Positions 12,892-25,150 of a stretch of 64,000 nt of DNA are shown in pieces. Within the stretch, counting starts at the first letter, position 1. The number at the start of each line of letters is the position of its first letter. This stretch comes from Astrocystis sublimbata (lineage: Eukaryota > Ascomycota > Sordariomycetes > Xylariales > Xylariaceae), in the NCBI GenBank assembly GCA_022453515.1, contig JAJNNY010000016.1, positions 620,001 to 684,000 on the forward strand. The letters are read 5' to 3'. The notes below the pieces were generated by a model that worked only from the letters and a program-made list of their open reading frames with translations, ran no database searches and was not told the DNA's origin. The translations under genes were made by a program, and so were the position numbers.

Positions 12892-14220
12892 ATGAAGATC
12901 GCCTCCGCCCTGGTGATGTTCGGCGCCGCTTTGCCGGCGCTGGGGATCAACGTCCCTCTCAAGACGTCGTCGAGATGGATCCTCGACGCCGACGGCAACC
13001 GCGTGAAGCTTCGATGCATTAACTGGGCAGGTCACCTCGAAACCAATACCCCCGAAGGCTTGAACAAGCAGCCTGTCAGCTATATCGCCGACTTCATAGC
13101 CAAACAAGGTTTCAACTGCGTTCGACTTACCTACTCGATCGATCATGCTTTGAACCCCGACACGCCAATCTCGCAGGCATTTACGAATGCCGCATCCGCC
13201 GCGAGCGTGGACGTCAATACTATGAACAGCATGTATACACAAGTTGCCGAGAAGAACGCATTTGCCGTCAATGGCACGAACAGAGACGCCTATGCCGCCG
13301 TAATTGCTGCACTCTGGGATAAGGGGGTGATGACTATTTTGGACAACCATAATAGCAAGGCAACTTGGTGCTGTAGGTAGTCCCATCTCGACAAGTATTG
13401 TCACGAGTCTTTTAGCGAAGCTGGCAATCCGATCCATTGAATCTGACGTTCTTTAGGCGATCTGACTGATGGAAATGGATGGTGGGACAAGGGAGCCGGC
13501 TACAACAAGGCCAACAGCCGCTACTTTAACACAGACAACTGGCTCCGGGGTCTCGAGTCCATGGCATCTTGGGCCCAGTCGCAGCCGGGCGTGGTCGGCA
13601 TGGGGCTACGTAATGAGATCCGCGAGTTCCTGCTCCAGGGAACCTTCAACGGGCGTGACGACTGGTACAACTACCTCACCCAGGCAGCGACTCGTGTGCA
13701 TAAGGCGAACCCCGATGTGCTCATCCTCATGGGTGGCACGCAGTCGTCTACAGACCTGACGCACATCCGGGCCAACCGCAACATTGACTGGAGTGCTTGG
13801 GCAGGAAAGCATGTCTGGGAGTGGCACGCGTATGAATTCACGGTGACGTACGCCCTCGCGAAGGCAAGCTGCGGCGCCACCAAGGATGCGTACGGCCTTT
13901 TCAACGGCTTCGTGCTTGAGCAGGGCAAAGACTACACGGCGCCCCTTATCCTCACCGAGTTCGGCTTCGGCCAGGTCGGGGGCGGCAACATGGGCCTCAA
14001 CGACGACGACAACAAGTATTTCCAGTGTCTGCGGGAATATGTCCTCAGTAACGACTCCGAGTGGGCCATCTGGGCCATCATGGGCTCGTACTACGTCCGT
14101 GAGGGCACGATCGATTACGATGAGGGCTTTGGTGTGCTATCACACGACTGGTCTGGCTTCAGGAACAAGGATCTCCCTACTCTCCTCGAGCCCATGTTCA
14201 AGGTGACGCAGGGGCCTTAG
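12892..14220 (+). CDS. Secreted glycoside hydrolase family 5 enzyme
   Basis: Exons 12892-13372 and 13457-14220 (intron 84 nt) give 414 aa; the split codon is Cys161 in the conserved WCC-DLTDGNGWW segment, which supports the junction. Residues 1-18 form a signal peptide (MKIASALVMFGAALPALG). GH5 landmarks follow: LRCINWAGH near the start of the barrel, FNCVRLTYS, DNHN, the acid/base Glu214 in LRNE, a WHAY motif at 283-286, and the nucleophile Glu328 in LTEFGF. GH5 enzymes retain configuration and cleave beta-1,4-linked glucans, mannans or related glycans; substrate and subfamily cannot be settled from motifs alone. There is no carbohydrate-binding module or GPI signal, so it is probably a free extracellular enzyme. 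A TATA-like box precedes it. Confidence 0.92.
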
Positions 14221-17054
14221 AATGATTTAGATTTTGGATTATCTACTCTTGCATATCATACTTGAAGTTAGTATAGGAAAAGAAGGTATATAGCCACCTG
14301 AATATAGTCTGTATTGATATTGTTCGTAAAGCATAGTATAGCTTGGTATTCATTATATTGTCACGGTGAAGCCGTTTAATTGCGTGTTTCCTAGTTGTTA
14401 TAGTAATGGCACCTGCGTGGTGTCTACTGGCAGGGTACTTAGGCACGTCAGCCTATGACATTAGTCATCGGTTTACCCGGATACAAAGCAATAAATGTAG
14501 ATATCCAGAAGTTCCTGAGTACACATTCATGAACAAACATCAGCTGATCTGATCCATGTGATCTCGGCGCTGAAAGCTTTAAATTAGGTTCACCACTTAC
14601 TGCATGTTGACAACGAGATTAGGTTATTACTACCTAGGTAGGTAGGTCCATGGTCCCAAAAGAGCCTCATTCGCCTATAATTCGATTCGGTCCCCTATAT
14701 GACTCACACCGTGACTCGCCGTCCTATCTGTGTATGTCCAAGGCTCCATTCAGCGAACTATACGTCTGTGAACGACAATGATGCTGATGTCATGTCATCT
14801 AGAACGTGAGCTCCGTTCGGCTTGGAAGAGCTAATCAGTTATGGTAGGTCATCATAACAGGATATTCAAGTGGTTTTTGTACGGGCCAGGTCGGTTTGCT
14901 ACCCATCTTACCGCTTATGAATTGTTAGTCTGGCGTAATTACGGTCCCAAGACGCGTCTCCGTATATACACCACATCCAGCGTTTCCCAGGCGGGCATGT
15001 CACAAACAAGCATGAGAGCAGCTGCACAGGTGGATTTTGCACTTTTAAGCTTCGCCCATGCTATTACACTTGTCTCCTTCTATGGCATCAGCCACAAGGG
15101 TCCTCGTCTTTTGAAGAGTATATATGTTCCCCTCCCGTCCCCATTTATTCTCCTTTTCTTTCCTCCTACGACATGCTATTCCCTCGAACCACAGCACCCA
15201 GAAAGAGGAAAAAATCAACATTCAAGGAATCATCAACGTGTTCCAGAAAGAAACTCACAGGGAAAGAAAAACTTCTAGAAACAACGTCAAAAAAAAGCTA
15301 CGAGAAGAAAACCATAACAAGAAAAAAACTGCAAGAAAAAAAGTGACTTACACAACAAAGACGAAGAAACGCTAAGAAACGTCAAGTCCAGAAAAATTAA
15401 TAAGAGAAAGGCGAAAGTTGGCAACAACATACAGATAGTTAGAAGCCAATAATGCTAACACCTTAGGGGTTCAGCAGAGGCTCCAGGGCGGCTGCCGGGC
15501 ACCTCTTCGTGGTGTCCTGGATAAGTACTGTTATCCGTATGATACGGATGATGGGAAACCAAGACCCGGCAACATTTACGTAGTCCAACAGACTTGAATG
15601 ACCCTTACTTGTTTGACTATCACTTGTGTGTGTATATGTTGTCGACGAGTAGGCGATTTCTCAACATGTGCTAATGGAGCGTCGTATAACGCCACAGACA
15701 GGGGTACTATAGTTGGCTGCACACAAAGTGGTCGGTCAATTATTCGACCCAAGTTGCAATCTGTCACTCGTGACATTGCAAGATGGAAGAAAAAATTTTC
15801 GCCCTGGGTATGGCACTTGGACATCCGACATATGTACTTAGTACCTATGCCGGTAAACAACCCAATGTTACGCCCCTCCCTGATACATGGATTTGCGACA
15901 ATTGTTCATTTCAGAAAATCTCAACCTGTCTGCCATCTTGGTGAATACTCAGTCTAGTGCTGTAATTTCCAGTTGTATTGTCTTTCTGTTTTCCAGTTAC
16001 TGACAATTAGCGCTCATGTTGATCTAGCCCATAACTACTTTCAACCAAGTTTAACTTTCTTATCACTGAAATGGAAACTTCCCAGTGGAATATCGAGACC
16101 GACGAAGGAAACGAACCCTCGGCTTGCATGAACAGGTATAATCAATTTCTAGTCCTGAGTACTTCTGATAACTTAGAGATTGTAAGGTAGTAACCATGAT
16201 AGAACATGTAAATAGGCGTTTATGATTATTGCATCCTGACACAAGAACAGATCTCGCTAGAATTCTGCATCAATCCTTGATAGGGAGCATGTAATTGGTG
16301 TGTTCCCATATTCCTTCCTATTGATCAAATGCTGGTAGGAACTCCAAGTAATTTATTCTGCCCTCTTTCTTGTTCGTACGGACGCATGAGGCTAGAAAGG
16401 AAACCTTTTAAGAGTCTCACATTTCTTCCTAGGTCGTATAACTAGCTCCTAAGATTCAAGGGATATTGTTACCACCTGCGCCATCGTTAAAGTGCATAAC
16501 TTCCCAGCTGAGTCTGGGTCAAATGATTGTACGCTACTGCGCAAGCGGATTAATGTAAGCAACCTAATATTATTACCGACTAGCATCAGGATATTATTCT
16601 ATGATTTGGTCACAATGCGTTCTGAGCTTGGCGTTGTTCGGTCTAAATGGGCTGATTTGCATTTCTCGTTATACCCAGGTGGTTTACTCTCTAACCCGCT
16701 CACTGAAAATCAAAGTATGAAGGTACTCAATATCCATAACTGTCTTGGCCGATGTTGGAAGGGTTGACAAAACGCTCTTGAACGCCGTAGGTGACCAAAT
16801 CCATCATCTGAAGTCCCCTATTCCTTGCTCGCCCAGAGGAGTCGGCTAAAACCTCCTTACCAAGTGATGACGGAAGCAAATACAAAATAAAATAATGTTT
16901 TGGACACGAAGCGGTTGAAGGATAGTGACGAAAAGAAAAAGAGTAACCGGCCAAGTATGGCCTTGACTAGTTATTACTAATAGAGCCAGCCAATGGGCTC
17001 AAAGATTTCCTGGCCGACTGGGATCGATTCATCTTGTATGTTGTAGAACCTTCA
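14221..17054. other. Intergenic region between GH5 and the Med2-like gene
   Basis: 2.8 kb with no recognisable gene. It contains TACCTAGGTAGGTAGG at 14631-14646, a purine-rich tract about 15200-15420 that reads as a lysine-rich frame but looks like low complexity, and a short palindrome at 15533-15549. It lies between two 3' ends, since the genes converge. Confidence 0.5.
15533..15549. repeat. 17-bp interrupted palindrome
   Basis: ATCCGTAT-G-ATACGGAT is an 8-bp perfect inverted repeat around a single G. It contains everted CCG/CGG triplets separated by 7 bases, a layout some zinc-cluster transcription factors bind, but it lies far from any start codon. Confidence 0.4.
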
Positions 17055-18446
17055 TTAGAGGCCAAAGTACGCATCGTCAAATTGCGCCATGTCCGAATCG
17101 TTGTTGCCACCGAAGTACATCAGGTCATCAAATGTGCTATCGTTAACCCCACTGCCTCCGAGGTCAAACATGTTGTCGCCAGCCCCGTTAGAATCACCTA
17201 GATTGAACAAATCATCCATATTTGAGTTAGTGTTCGGCCCCTGGGTAGGGACGTTGCTGGCTATGTTACTCGTAGTGACATTGTTGTTCGCGCCCTGTGG
17301 GGCAAATGCCGCCAGATCGAACTCAGGCATCGGGGCAGGAGGTGCGCCCTGAGGCTCGCCAGGGGGAGGCGCGAGTGAGAACTCCATATCTGTGAAATTC
17401 AGCTCGCCAACCCCTGTACCGGTAGCAGCCCCAATATTGGGCCCCGTGGATCGAAGACCCGGCATGGGATCTGGGGCCTTGTCCTTGGATGTTTGGACAC
17501 CTGGAGCTTGTTGAGAGGGCTGGGTTGGTTGAGCTGGTTGAGCTGGTTGAGCTGGTTGAGCTGGTTGAGCTGGCTGAGCTGGCTGAGCTGGCTTGGGAGG
17601 ATGGATGGCTGATTGAGACTTCGGCTGGGCAGCCGAATTCGCGGATTGAGATGAATGGAGACGTGGAATCTGCGGCGGAGGGACAGGGGTTACTTTGGCA
17701 GGCGGCATGGCTTTGTGCGTTTGTCTAGGCGAAGGCTTTTTATTCATCGGCGGAGCCGAGCGGGCTGCCTTGACGGAACTGGTTTGCACCCGTGGAGAGG
17801 GCTTCTTTTCTGAAGCGGTGGTGAGATCAACCACATCCGCGGACATGCCCATGTCTGGGAACGGCGCAACCGTTTTAGGTTCCTTGTTTGAAGGGTACGT
17901 AGGTGCAACTGCAGCAGGAGCAGTGGTAGCAGCAGGGTTCAAGCTACGCGAATGCGCAGCAGCGGAGGGAAGTTCCATCATAGGAGCCAGCGGTGCTGCA
18001 AACTGTGAATTTGGGACGGGGGCAGGAGCCGGGATGGGAGCCGTGACGGGAGCCGGAGCCCGGGCTGCCCGTAGAGCCTCCAAATCTCTAATAAGTACCG
18101 ATTTCGCTTGGATCTATTGGCAATTAATTAGTAATGGTCTCCCCGAAAACGACCGACAATCGCAATGGCTGTTTGAAACGGACAATTTCGCTCTCAATCT
18201 CATTCACAGCAAGTTCATATTGACTCATTGCATCGCTCGCCTTAGCCATGATACTGCTGTTGCTGCCCACGAGAGCGTCTGGCCCATCCTTGGCTATTAC
18301 TCTGAAATGTTTCCCTGCTTGGACTAGCTGTGAAATCAGGCGTTGGTTAGCGTTGAGGTTTGACTAGGCAAGGACTTTGCACATACAACATCTTGATATG
18401 ACTGATTCATAACCTTCAAAGCATCGTCGTCCTTCGCGTTCGCCAT
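17055..18446 (-). CDS. Probable Mediator Med2-like acidic nuclear protein
   Basis: Three exons on -, 18446-18387, 18327-18184 and 18113-17055, give 420 aa. The introns are 59 nt (GTATGT donor, GCTAAC branch) and 70 nt (weak GTCCGT donor, ACTAAT branch). The first ~80 residues form a helical, charged domain (MNQSYQDV, MSQYELAVNEIESEI, KSVLIRDLEALRAAR) that could be the conserved fungal Med2 region; I judge this from style and could not align it. The remainder is Pro/Ala/Gln-rich and includes a PAQ tripeptide array coded by a 9-bp minisatellite. The last ~60 residues repeat acidic-aromatic blocks (LFNLGD, MFDLGG, TFDDLMYF, QFDDAYFGL), like an activation or coactivator-binding tail. Mediator links activators to RNA polymerase II; membership here is inference. 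The alternative is a lineage-specific transcriptional regulator. Confidence 0.5.
17527..17589 (-). repeat. 9-bp coding minisatellite encoding PAQ repeats
   Basis: Seven tandem 9-bp units, five GGTTGAGCT then two GGCTGAGCT, read on the minus strand as repeating Pro-Ala-Gln within the Med2-like gene. The unit length keeps frame, so copy-number change would lengthen or shorten the linker without breaking the protein. Confidence 0.9.
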
Positions 18447-20587
18447 TGCGACAGGGACGTGGGAGGTGTTGGTTGCGTTTCTTGCGCAAGGAAACAGCTA
18501 AAGCTTGACGATATTTGCAAAGAAGGCAAGAGGGGTATTCGAGGTAGAGAGAGTTGACACACACGCCTGAGGGGATTTAATGCAGTGAATTGCACGGAAA
18601 CATGCGGTTCAAGTTTGCTTTGGTTTGGAGACGATGGTCAAGGTTGCAGGTAGTGATGTCGTAACTTCGAGAGGTACGCATACATCTCTCTCCTGCAAAA
18701 GTAGCTCGGTCTTCCTACCTGGGTACCTTGTAGCTAATCAGGGGTCAGGTACTAAATCTGGGGAGGACCCTTGGTGGCCTTGAACTCGTGTGGCTGACGC
18801 TAGATAGCTCACTCCGGTACCTTAGGTAGATGCCCTAGCACCCTAGATACCTCCTAGGTGCTAACTCCAAGCTAACGTAAGTACATACCTAGATCATTGC
18901 ATGTCTATATATAAGAAGCCAAAATATAGTATTAATGTATTTATCGCTGTGTTTTAAAAAGTAGCTTAGCTAATTGGTGTACTCTTTTTCTTATTTTATT
19001 TTAATAGTATACATATTAACGATATATGTTTATAGAGGCAAACACAGTATGGAATCACTTGCAATGATGTGAGTGCCCCTTCAGAAGTAGGTGACCTACC
19101 CCGCCGCCCGATGCGTTCCCAAGATATTCCGCACAACATTGGGGCTTCTATTCGAGGCGCAAAAAGCGGTTCTTCGAGCCTTGACCTCGACCTTGCTCAT
19201 GAAAAGAGTGCCTTAAAACGAGTATTTACTTGAACAATAGAAGAAGACTCTACCCAGGTACGTGTCGACGCCAAAACGGCGCCAGACGGCCTCCATCTAG
19301 TACCTACCTAGGTATGTAGGTGGACCAGCACATGTCACTGCTGCCCTAGCCTGCACTGTGGCGTTCTTGGGCACCGCAAGCAGCATATGGCCCTTTGTCT
19401 GTTAGCCATGGGGAGTTCCCTCACCAGGTGTAGAGTACTGCGCACCAGCCACATCGGTGCGGGGATGCTTGCCCAGGTGCAGGCATGGCAGGTGCCTTAC
19501 TATATGCACAGTGTCACCAGTCGGCACTTGAGCAGGTACCTCCTACTCGCCTACTTACCCAGCAAGTACCCGACCATGGCATGGATCCAAGGGCTGTAGG
19601 TAACATTAAAGGTAACCTTAAGATACCTAAGGTAGTTGTAGGTACATTCTCGCACTGGACTCCCCATCTCAGGGCCCTTTGCAGGCTCATGGGGTTGCCA
19701 TTTTCTGTTTGCCTCGCTTCGCTTTCCTAAGGTTCCCGTCCCGTCCCCTCTCCATTTCCTACCTCCTTGTGCGAAATCGCCCTTCTACGTATTGTCGTAT
19801 TGTCGGTGTTGTGTGTTGAGACTCTGGGGGACTCCTCTGTTTAAGGCAGTTTCCTTTTCTCCCTCTTGTCTTGTTCTCGTCTTGTGCATCTCGTCGTCAT
19901 CGTCGTCGCTGCTGGTCTGTTTCCCCTCTGGCTCGCTTTCCCTTGTCGCCGTACTCATCGTCACTATTCTTGTGTTCGCATCTCGTCCAGCGTCTGGCGC
20001 TTGTGTACCCGGCAGCATCCTCTGTCTCCGCCCGTCGCCGCCACGGTCTAACCTCGAAACCCGATACCCGCGGCTCTCGGTTTGCGCTGTTGTCGCCCGT
20101 CTGCGCCGTCTCCTGTCACCGCCGCCTAGAGCTCCCAAGCAACAACAACGTGTCCGGCGAGCTTTCTCCTGTTTGGCGGTGCCTCACCCAATCCTTCTCG
20201 AAACGCAACGCCCTGCTCGACAGGCCTCTTCCTGCGCCCTCGCGCCAGTCGCCAGTCGCCAGTCGCCTTGAACCCAGAGTAGCTCACACTGCATCATCAT
20301 CGTGAGCTTCGTTCCTGCGCCGCTGCGAAAACGGACCCTGCATCTTGAACCCCGTCGCCGAGCAGAACGGCCAAATCAATCTCAATACCCCACCCACCTC
20401 GGTCGCTCTCTACCACCCAACAAAGTCGCAGCATTCAGAACCCGCCAAGCTCACCTACCTGCTACAATCGCATGAACGGCTTCCGACCTGCTCGTCCAAC
20501 GACTTTAGCTATCGACCCTGTCGAACCCAACTCACGCTGCCCTCCGCACACTTGAATTTTGAAGCACTTCGGCCTCCTTTCATCGCA
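18447..20587. other. Divergent intergenic region and PUB1 leader
   Basis: 2.1 kb between divergent starts (18446 on - and 20588 on +). An A/T-rich patch spans about 18900-19030. TAGGTA-family motifs occur near 18720-18890 and at 19301-19314. From 19692 to 20471 the + strand has no ATG and is C/T-rich, so most of it is probably PUB1 leader. Confidence 0.55.
20472..20555 (+). other. Upstream ORF in the PUB1 leader
   Basis: An ATG at 20472 opens 27 codons and stops (TGA 20553-20555) 32 bases before the main ATG, out of frame with it. It follows 780 bases without any ATG, so a scanning ribosome on a long leader would meet it first. Whether it is translated is not shown by the sequence. Confidence 0.45.
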
Positions 20588-22315
20588 ATGGCCGACTCTG
20601 GCGCACCCCCCGCTGGCTCTCAGCTCCCGCCGCAGCCGCCTCAATCCAATGCTGGCGCTCCTGGATTTGACAGCAACCAGAATGGCCAAGGAAACCCGTC
20701 GCACATGCCCCCTCCGCCGCTGCATATCCCACCCAACACGAACCCCATCCCTACAGCCATCACGTCTCCTATGTCCGCCGACAAGACCTCGGTTATGTCT
20801 CCCACTGGCGGAGGCGCTTTCCCTCGTCGAGTCGCGCCTGAGCCTAACAAGCGTGCCCTCTACGTCGGTGGTCTTGATCCCCGCGTGACAGAAGATGTAT
20901 TGCGCCAGATTTTCGAGACAACAGGTCATGTTCAGAACGTGAAGATCATACCCGACAAGAATGTGAGTTGCTCCTGGCTCAATATATGTGGCGCTGTCCG
21001 TCTGCTGGCGAGAGCTCGCTCCTGCTCATCGGATCGCTTCTTGCCGCTCAGCTCCACCCCAGGCTAACTCAAGGGTCCAGGCGAAGGGTTACAACTACGG
21101 GTTCGTAGAGTACGACGATCCGGGTGCGGCCGAACGTGCTATGCAGACTTTGAATGGCCGTCGGGTACACCAGGCTGTGAGTCCCGCCCGAGATAGGATG
21201 GGGTTGGGTGAAGACTAACACCTCCATAGGAAATTCGGGTCAACTGGGCCTACCAGTCTAATACTACGAACAAGGAGGACACCTCATCCCACTTCCATAT
21301 CTTTGTTGGCGACCTTTCCAACGAAGTTAACGACGAAGTTCTTCTTCAGGCTTTCTCTGCTTTTGGTACCATCTCAGAGGCTCGCGTCATGTGGGACATG
21401 AAGACAGGCCGCTCCCGGGGATATGGCTTCGTTGCGTTTAGGGACCGTGGCGATGCCGAGAAGGCGCTGAGCTCTATGGATGGAGAGTGGCTGGGCTCTC
21501 GTGCCATCCGATGCAATTGGGCCAACCAAAAGGGCCAGCCTTCTATTGCTCAGCAGCAGGCCTTGTCGGCAATGGGTATGACACCCACCACCCCTTACGG
21601 CCACCATCATTTCCCAACGCATGGCATCCAAAGCTACGATATGATCGTAAATCAGACGCCTGGCTGGCAAACGACCTGCTATGTGGGCAATCTGACCCCG
21701 TACACGACCCAAACCGATCTCGTTCCGCTATTCCAAAACTTCGGTTATGTAACGGAGTCTCGCTTCCAGGCGGATCGTGGCTTTGCGTTCATAAAGATGG
21801 ATACACATGAGAATGCCGCTATGGCCATCTGCCAGCTCAATGGCTACAACGTCAACGGCAGGCCTCTCAAGTGTAGTGTAAGTACATATTTCACGAGTCC
21901 GTGGTCAGTACTGACGGAATCACAGTGGGGCAAAGACAAGACTCCCAATAACCCTCAAGGGGGCTTTGATCCCTCCCAACAGCAGGCCTTCAGTCCCCAA
22001 AGCGCTCAGCCCTCGGCCTACCCTGGCACACCTTCCACCTTCTTCCCTCAGTATGGCGGTAAGTTTCGCGCGTAGCTCAGCAACGAGGTCTCATAGCACA
22101 AACTGACACGATCAGGTCAATACGGAGGGCAGCAACCAGCATACGGCGGACCGCCTGCACAGTCTCCCGCCGGTTATGGTGCTCAGCCCATGGGCTATGG
22201 TGGTCCACCAAGTGCAGGAGGCTACGGTCGTGGTCAACAGCCCCCGAACCAGCAGTGGAACCAACCTCCCCCGAACCAAAACTTCAACAACGCCTATCCC
22301 GGCTACCAAGGATAG
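20588..22315 (+). CDS. PUB1: PUB1/TIA-1-type RNA-binding protein, three RRMs
   Basis: Five exons, 20588-20962, 21081-21176, 21230-21877, 21926-22058 and 22116-22315, give 483 aa; all four introns have GT-AG ends and preserve frame. A Pro-rich N-terminus (~85 aa) precedes RRM1 (about 88-164: LYVGGL, then YNYGFVEY), RRM2 (about 180-254: IFVGDL, GYGFVAF) and RRM3 (about 305-377: CYVGNL, GFAFIKM). The tail is Gln/Gly/Pro/Tyr-rich and prion-like. This order, including the CNWANQKGQP linker after RRM2 and the SWGKD after RRM3, is characteristic of TIA-1/TIAR and yeast Pub1, which bind U-rich mRNA, control stability and enter stress granules. The ATG at 20588 is the only in-frame AUG; the frame is open upstream to 20345 but has no ATG there. 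Confidence 0.92.
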
Positions 22316-23626
22316 CGTCCCAAAAGCCGGGCAGTGTCTGGGAGTCAAGCGCGGAATGCGAAAATATGCAGTTTTACAAAGGGGTCAAGGAAGGATGGTA
22401 TGGTGATCGGCTAAAAACCGACTTAGAGGCAGGTTGGCCCCAATCTAGCATCAGTACCTTCACTTCACTGGATTACATGTGTTCGCGAGGGTTTGCTTTC
22501 TTTTTCCAGACTTGCATGTAACCCATTTTCTTCTATGATCTCTCATTCATGTTTGTTCTCAACTCCCTTTCCGATGACTGTGTGATGTTTGCTCTGGGTC
22601 GGGCGCAATGTTGAGCTCTACCATCTGGTGCCGACTCATTCCAAAAGTTTGTTGGCATCTTTCTACGCACTTGTTTGATACCTCCAGGGCGATCGTCGAT
22701 GTAATTTGCAATGTTTTGCCGTGGGACTCTAACGATGATTCAGCAGCTGCAGGTCGTCTATGCCATCGTAAGGCGGCAATAGCATATCTTGGAATAGCTA
22801 AGGACCGGAATCCTTTAAAAGGAAATGCATTTGAAAAGAAGAATGGTAAAAGGACGAAGATACTTGAAAGTAGATGCACGTCAACGTCAGGCTGCATAGG
22901 CCATTCGTAGCACGAGTCTATGACTTGACTGGTCTTCAAGAAGCGAGCATGGGACGCTGGCGTGGGGAACAATGGCATTCTCGATTACAGCAAAGACTCG
23001 TGGATAAAGAAAAGGGTTGGGACAAAATGAGGAATTATCCAGTATGTGGCTTCAAGTTGTGCGTAGCTAACATGTCACGGGTGACATGCAGTGCCCTTTC
23101 ATGCGCTATCCCTCTTTACTCGGCGGAACAAAGGGTGCAGTTATGGACATTGTGAGACCGCAGGCAATATGCGTATGATGTGGCTGGAAATCATGTATCC
23201 CCCGTAGGTACTCGAAACCGTATTGCATTGATGTAACCCCCCACGACCAAAAGCCGCAATGCGTACATACTTAGCACTGCTGGCTGTCTTTCAGGCATGG
23301 CGGCCGACGAGGAGGGAGACAAAGGAACCTGTAATACAATAAATCGACGGAAGAGGAACTGCAGATGCGACGCACGTATCGCGATCTCGCGAGGAAACAA
23401 CACACTACCAGGTATAAGACGGAAACAAACAGTAGAGGGGGCGAGGGCTCGGGGGGTTCGAGGACGTAAGCGGAGCCGGATGCCGACGTACTTACTCGTA
23501 GACGCGGCGATTCAATGCAAGGGAGCTTCCATGTATGGCTTCTGGAGGCAGAACGGAGACTCATTGGAGCGACAAGACTTTGAAGTCATCCATCTCGTAG
23601 ATACCACGGTTGACGATGGTTGCCTA

Positions 23627-23649
23627 CCTGGCGAGCCTGGCGAGCCTGG
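23627..23649 (-). repeat. Dispersed 14-mer CCAGGCTCGCCAGG, copies 2 and 3 (overlapping)
   Basis: On the minus strand the 14-mer occurs twice, offset by 9 bases and sharing the CCAGG. The flank continues as ...CCAGGTAGGC, like the copy at 52362. Confidence 0.7.
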
Positions 23650-25136
23650 CCCTTGGGTATCTACTCGAGTACCTCCCTGTCACCCTGACTACATGTATTT
23701 GGCCAAGCGACCTGAATTTCAAGCAAGCCGCGCGACGCTGCACTAGTACTGCTTGCTACCTACCTCGGCTAGACAGGATCTGATACTGTATTGGGAGCTG
23801 CTGCAAAAGGAGTGGAAGGGAAAAAGTCGATCTTGGCGCCCCCAATGACGACACATACCCGACAATTGTCAGTCAGACTCTCCCGAGTCCCTCGCTAAAT
23901 CCGATGCCACTGTCCGGAAGGTAGAAATCTTTGACGAATGCCGCCACACGTTCTGCCCAGCATTATGTAGATTATGAAGGTTAGGTAGATAGCATATCAG
24001 ACGTAAGTGGCCTTGGCTTGGATTGTGGATTGATTAATCAAGGATAGTAATTCCCATAAGGTCCTGTTGGAACGTATCTAATGTTAGGGTGCCTCGAGAG
24101 GTGAAGGGCATGAAGGGGGGTGGATGGAGTTAGGTAGATGCCCGAGTGCCCAAACAAAACGCCAAGGAGGTGGCGGCGGCCTGCTCAACTACAAATCGCT
24201 TTCGGGTAGCAATTTAATCTTGGAGGGGCCTTGTGAGGGAGCCTAACCATGTACCTAAACAACAACAACAGCGAGCGCAGCTAGATTCACTAGCACCACG
24301 CAGGAAACCTACCTATACCTACATAGTACTAGGTACTTGCGGGTGCATGTGGTTACTCGTACACGACTTCACAAGCTGTGACCCATCCGTCACTGCCAGT
24401 TGTGTCCTGTAACACCGTCAATTGATTCATCCTCTTCTCGACTTGTCAGACATGACGATATCCTCATCATACAACGCATGCATCTTTCGCCAACCCCAGT
24501 CACCCTTGGGGCCTTGCTGGAACGGGCTGACTCTATCATTCAATCCCCTCCCCCACGATCCCCACGATCCCGGCGATCGTCACTATCATCAACGCGGGAG
24601 CAGCTGCATTGTGCGCATCCTTTCTATAGCAGAAAGCTTGCTTACTTTCCCAGGCCACCCCCAGGTTGCTTGGGTGTCTCTACCTACCTACCACCTCTGC
24701 GATTCGAGGCACGAGCCAGGACGCGTCCGCCGAACCTAAATTGAACTCCTCTCACTTCAAGGTTCCTGGCACTCACTCACTTACGCATAAAGCGCTAATT
24801 CATTGTCTCCCCTGGGTTTGCGCAATGAGTTCCTCACAAACGGCTTTTTATCCGACTTCAACCTCGTAGATTTTCTCGTATTCCACACCTTTAACAGATA
24901 ACAGGGCATTCGTTTATTTGCTCTTTGGACCTTTCGGGCTTTTACCTACCTAACCTCCAACATAGCTGTGGCCACCGCCCGACGGGAGCTTGCGGCACAC
25001 GGGCTTGCACGCAGGCAGGTAATACAGTGCACAACACAGTGCGTGTACCTACAGAACCTACATAACCTAACATCAAGTACCCTAGTAGGTACTTAAGTAC
25101 ATACACCTACCTAACTCACCCACGCCAAAGGAGGTC

Positions 25137-25150
25137 CCAGGCTCGCCAGG
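25137..25150 (+). repeat. Dispersed 14-mer CCAGGCTCGCCAGG, copy 4
   Basis: Exact match, followed by a second near-unit (CCCGCCAGGTGC). It lies 619 bases before the YAK1 ATG inside the ATG-free stretch. Confidence 0.7.

Noticed and set aside
15124..15375. Lysine/asparagine-rich 83-codon frame
   Set aside because: Purine-rich low-complexity DNA with no start context, homology or introns.
20345..20587. N-terminal extension of PUB1
   Set aside because: The frame is open but has no ATG before 20588; family members start close to here.
23297..23746. 149-codon + frame with GEPGEPG
   Set aside because: The Gly-Pro part is simply the overlapping dispersed 14-mer; the remainder has no domain or splice support.
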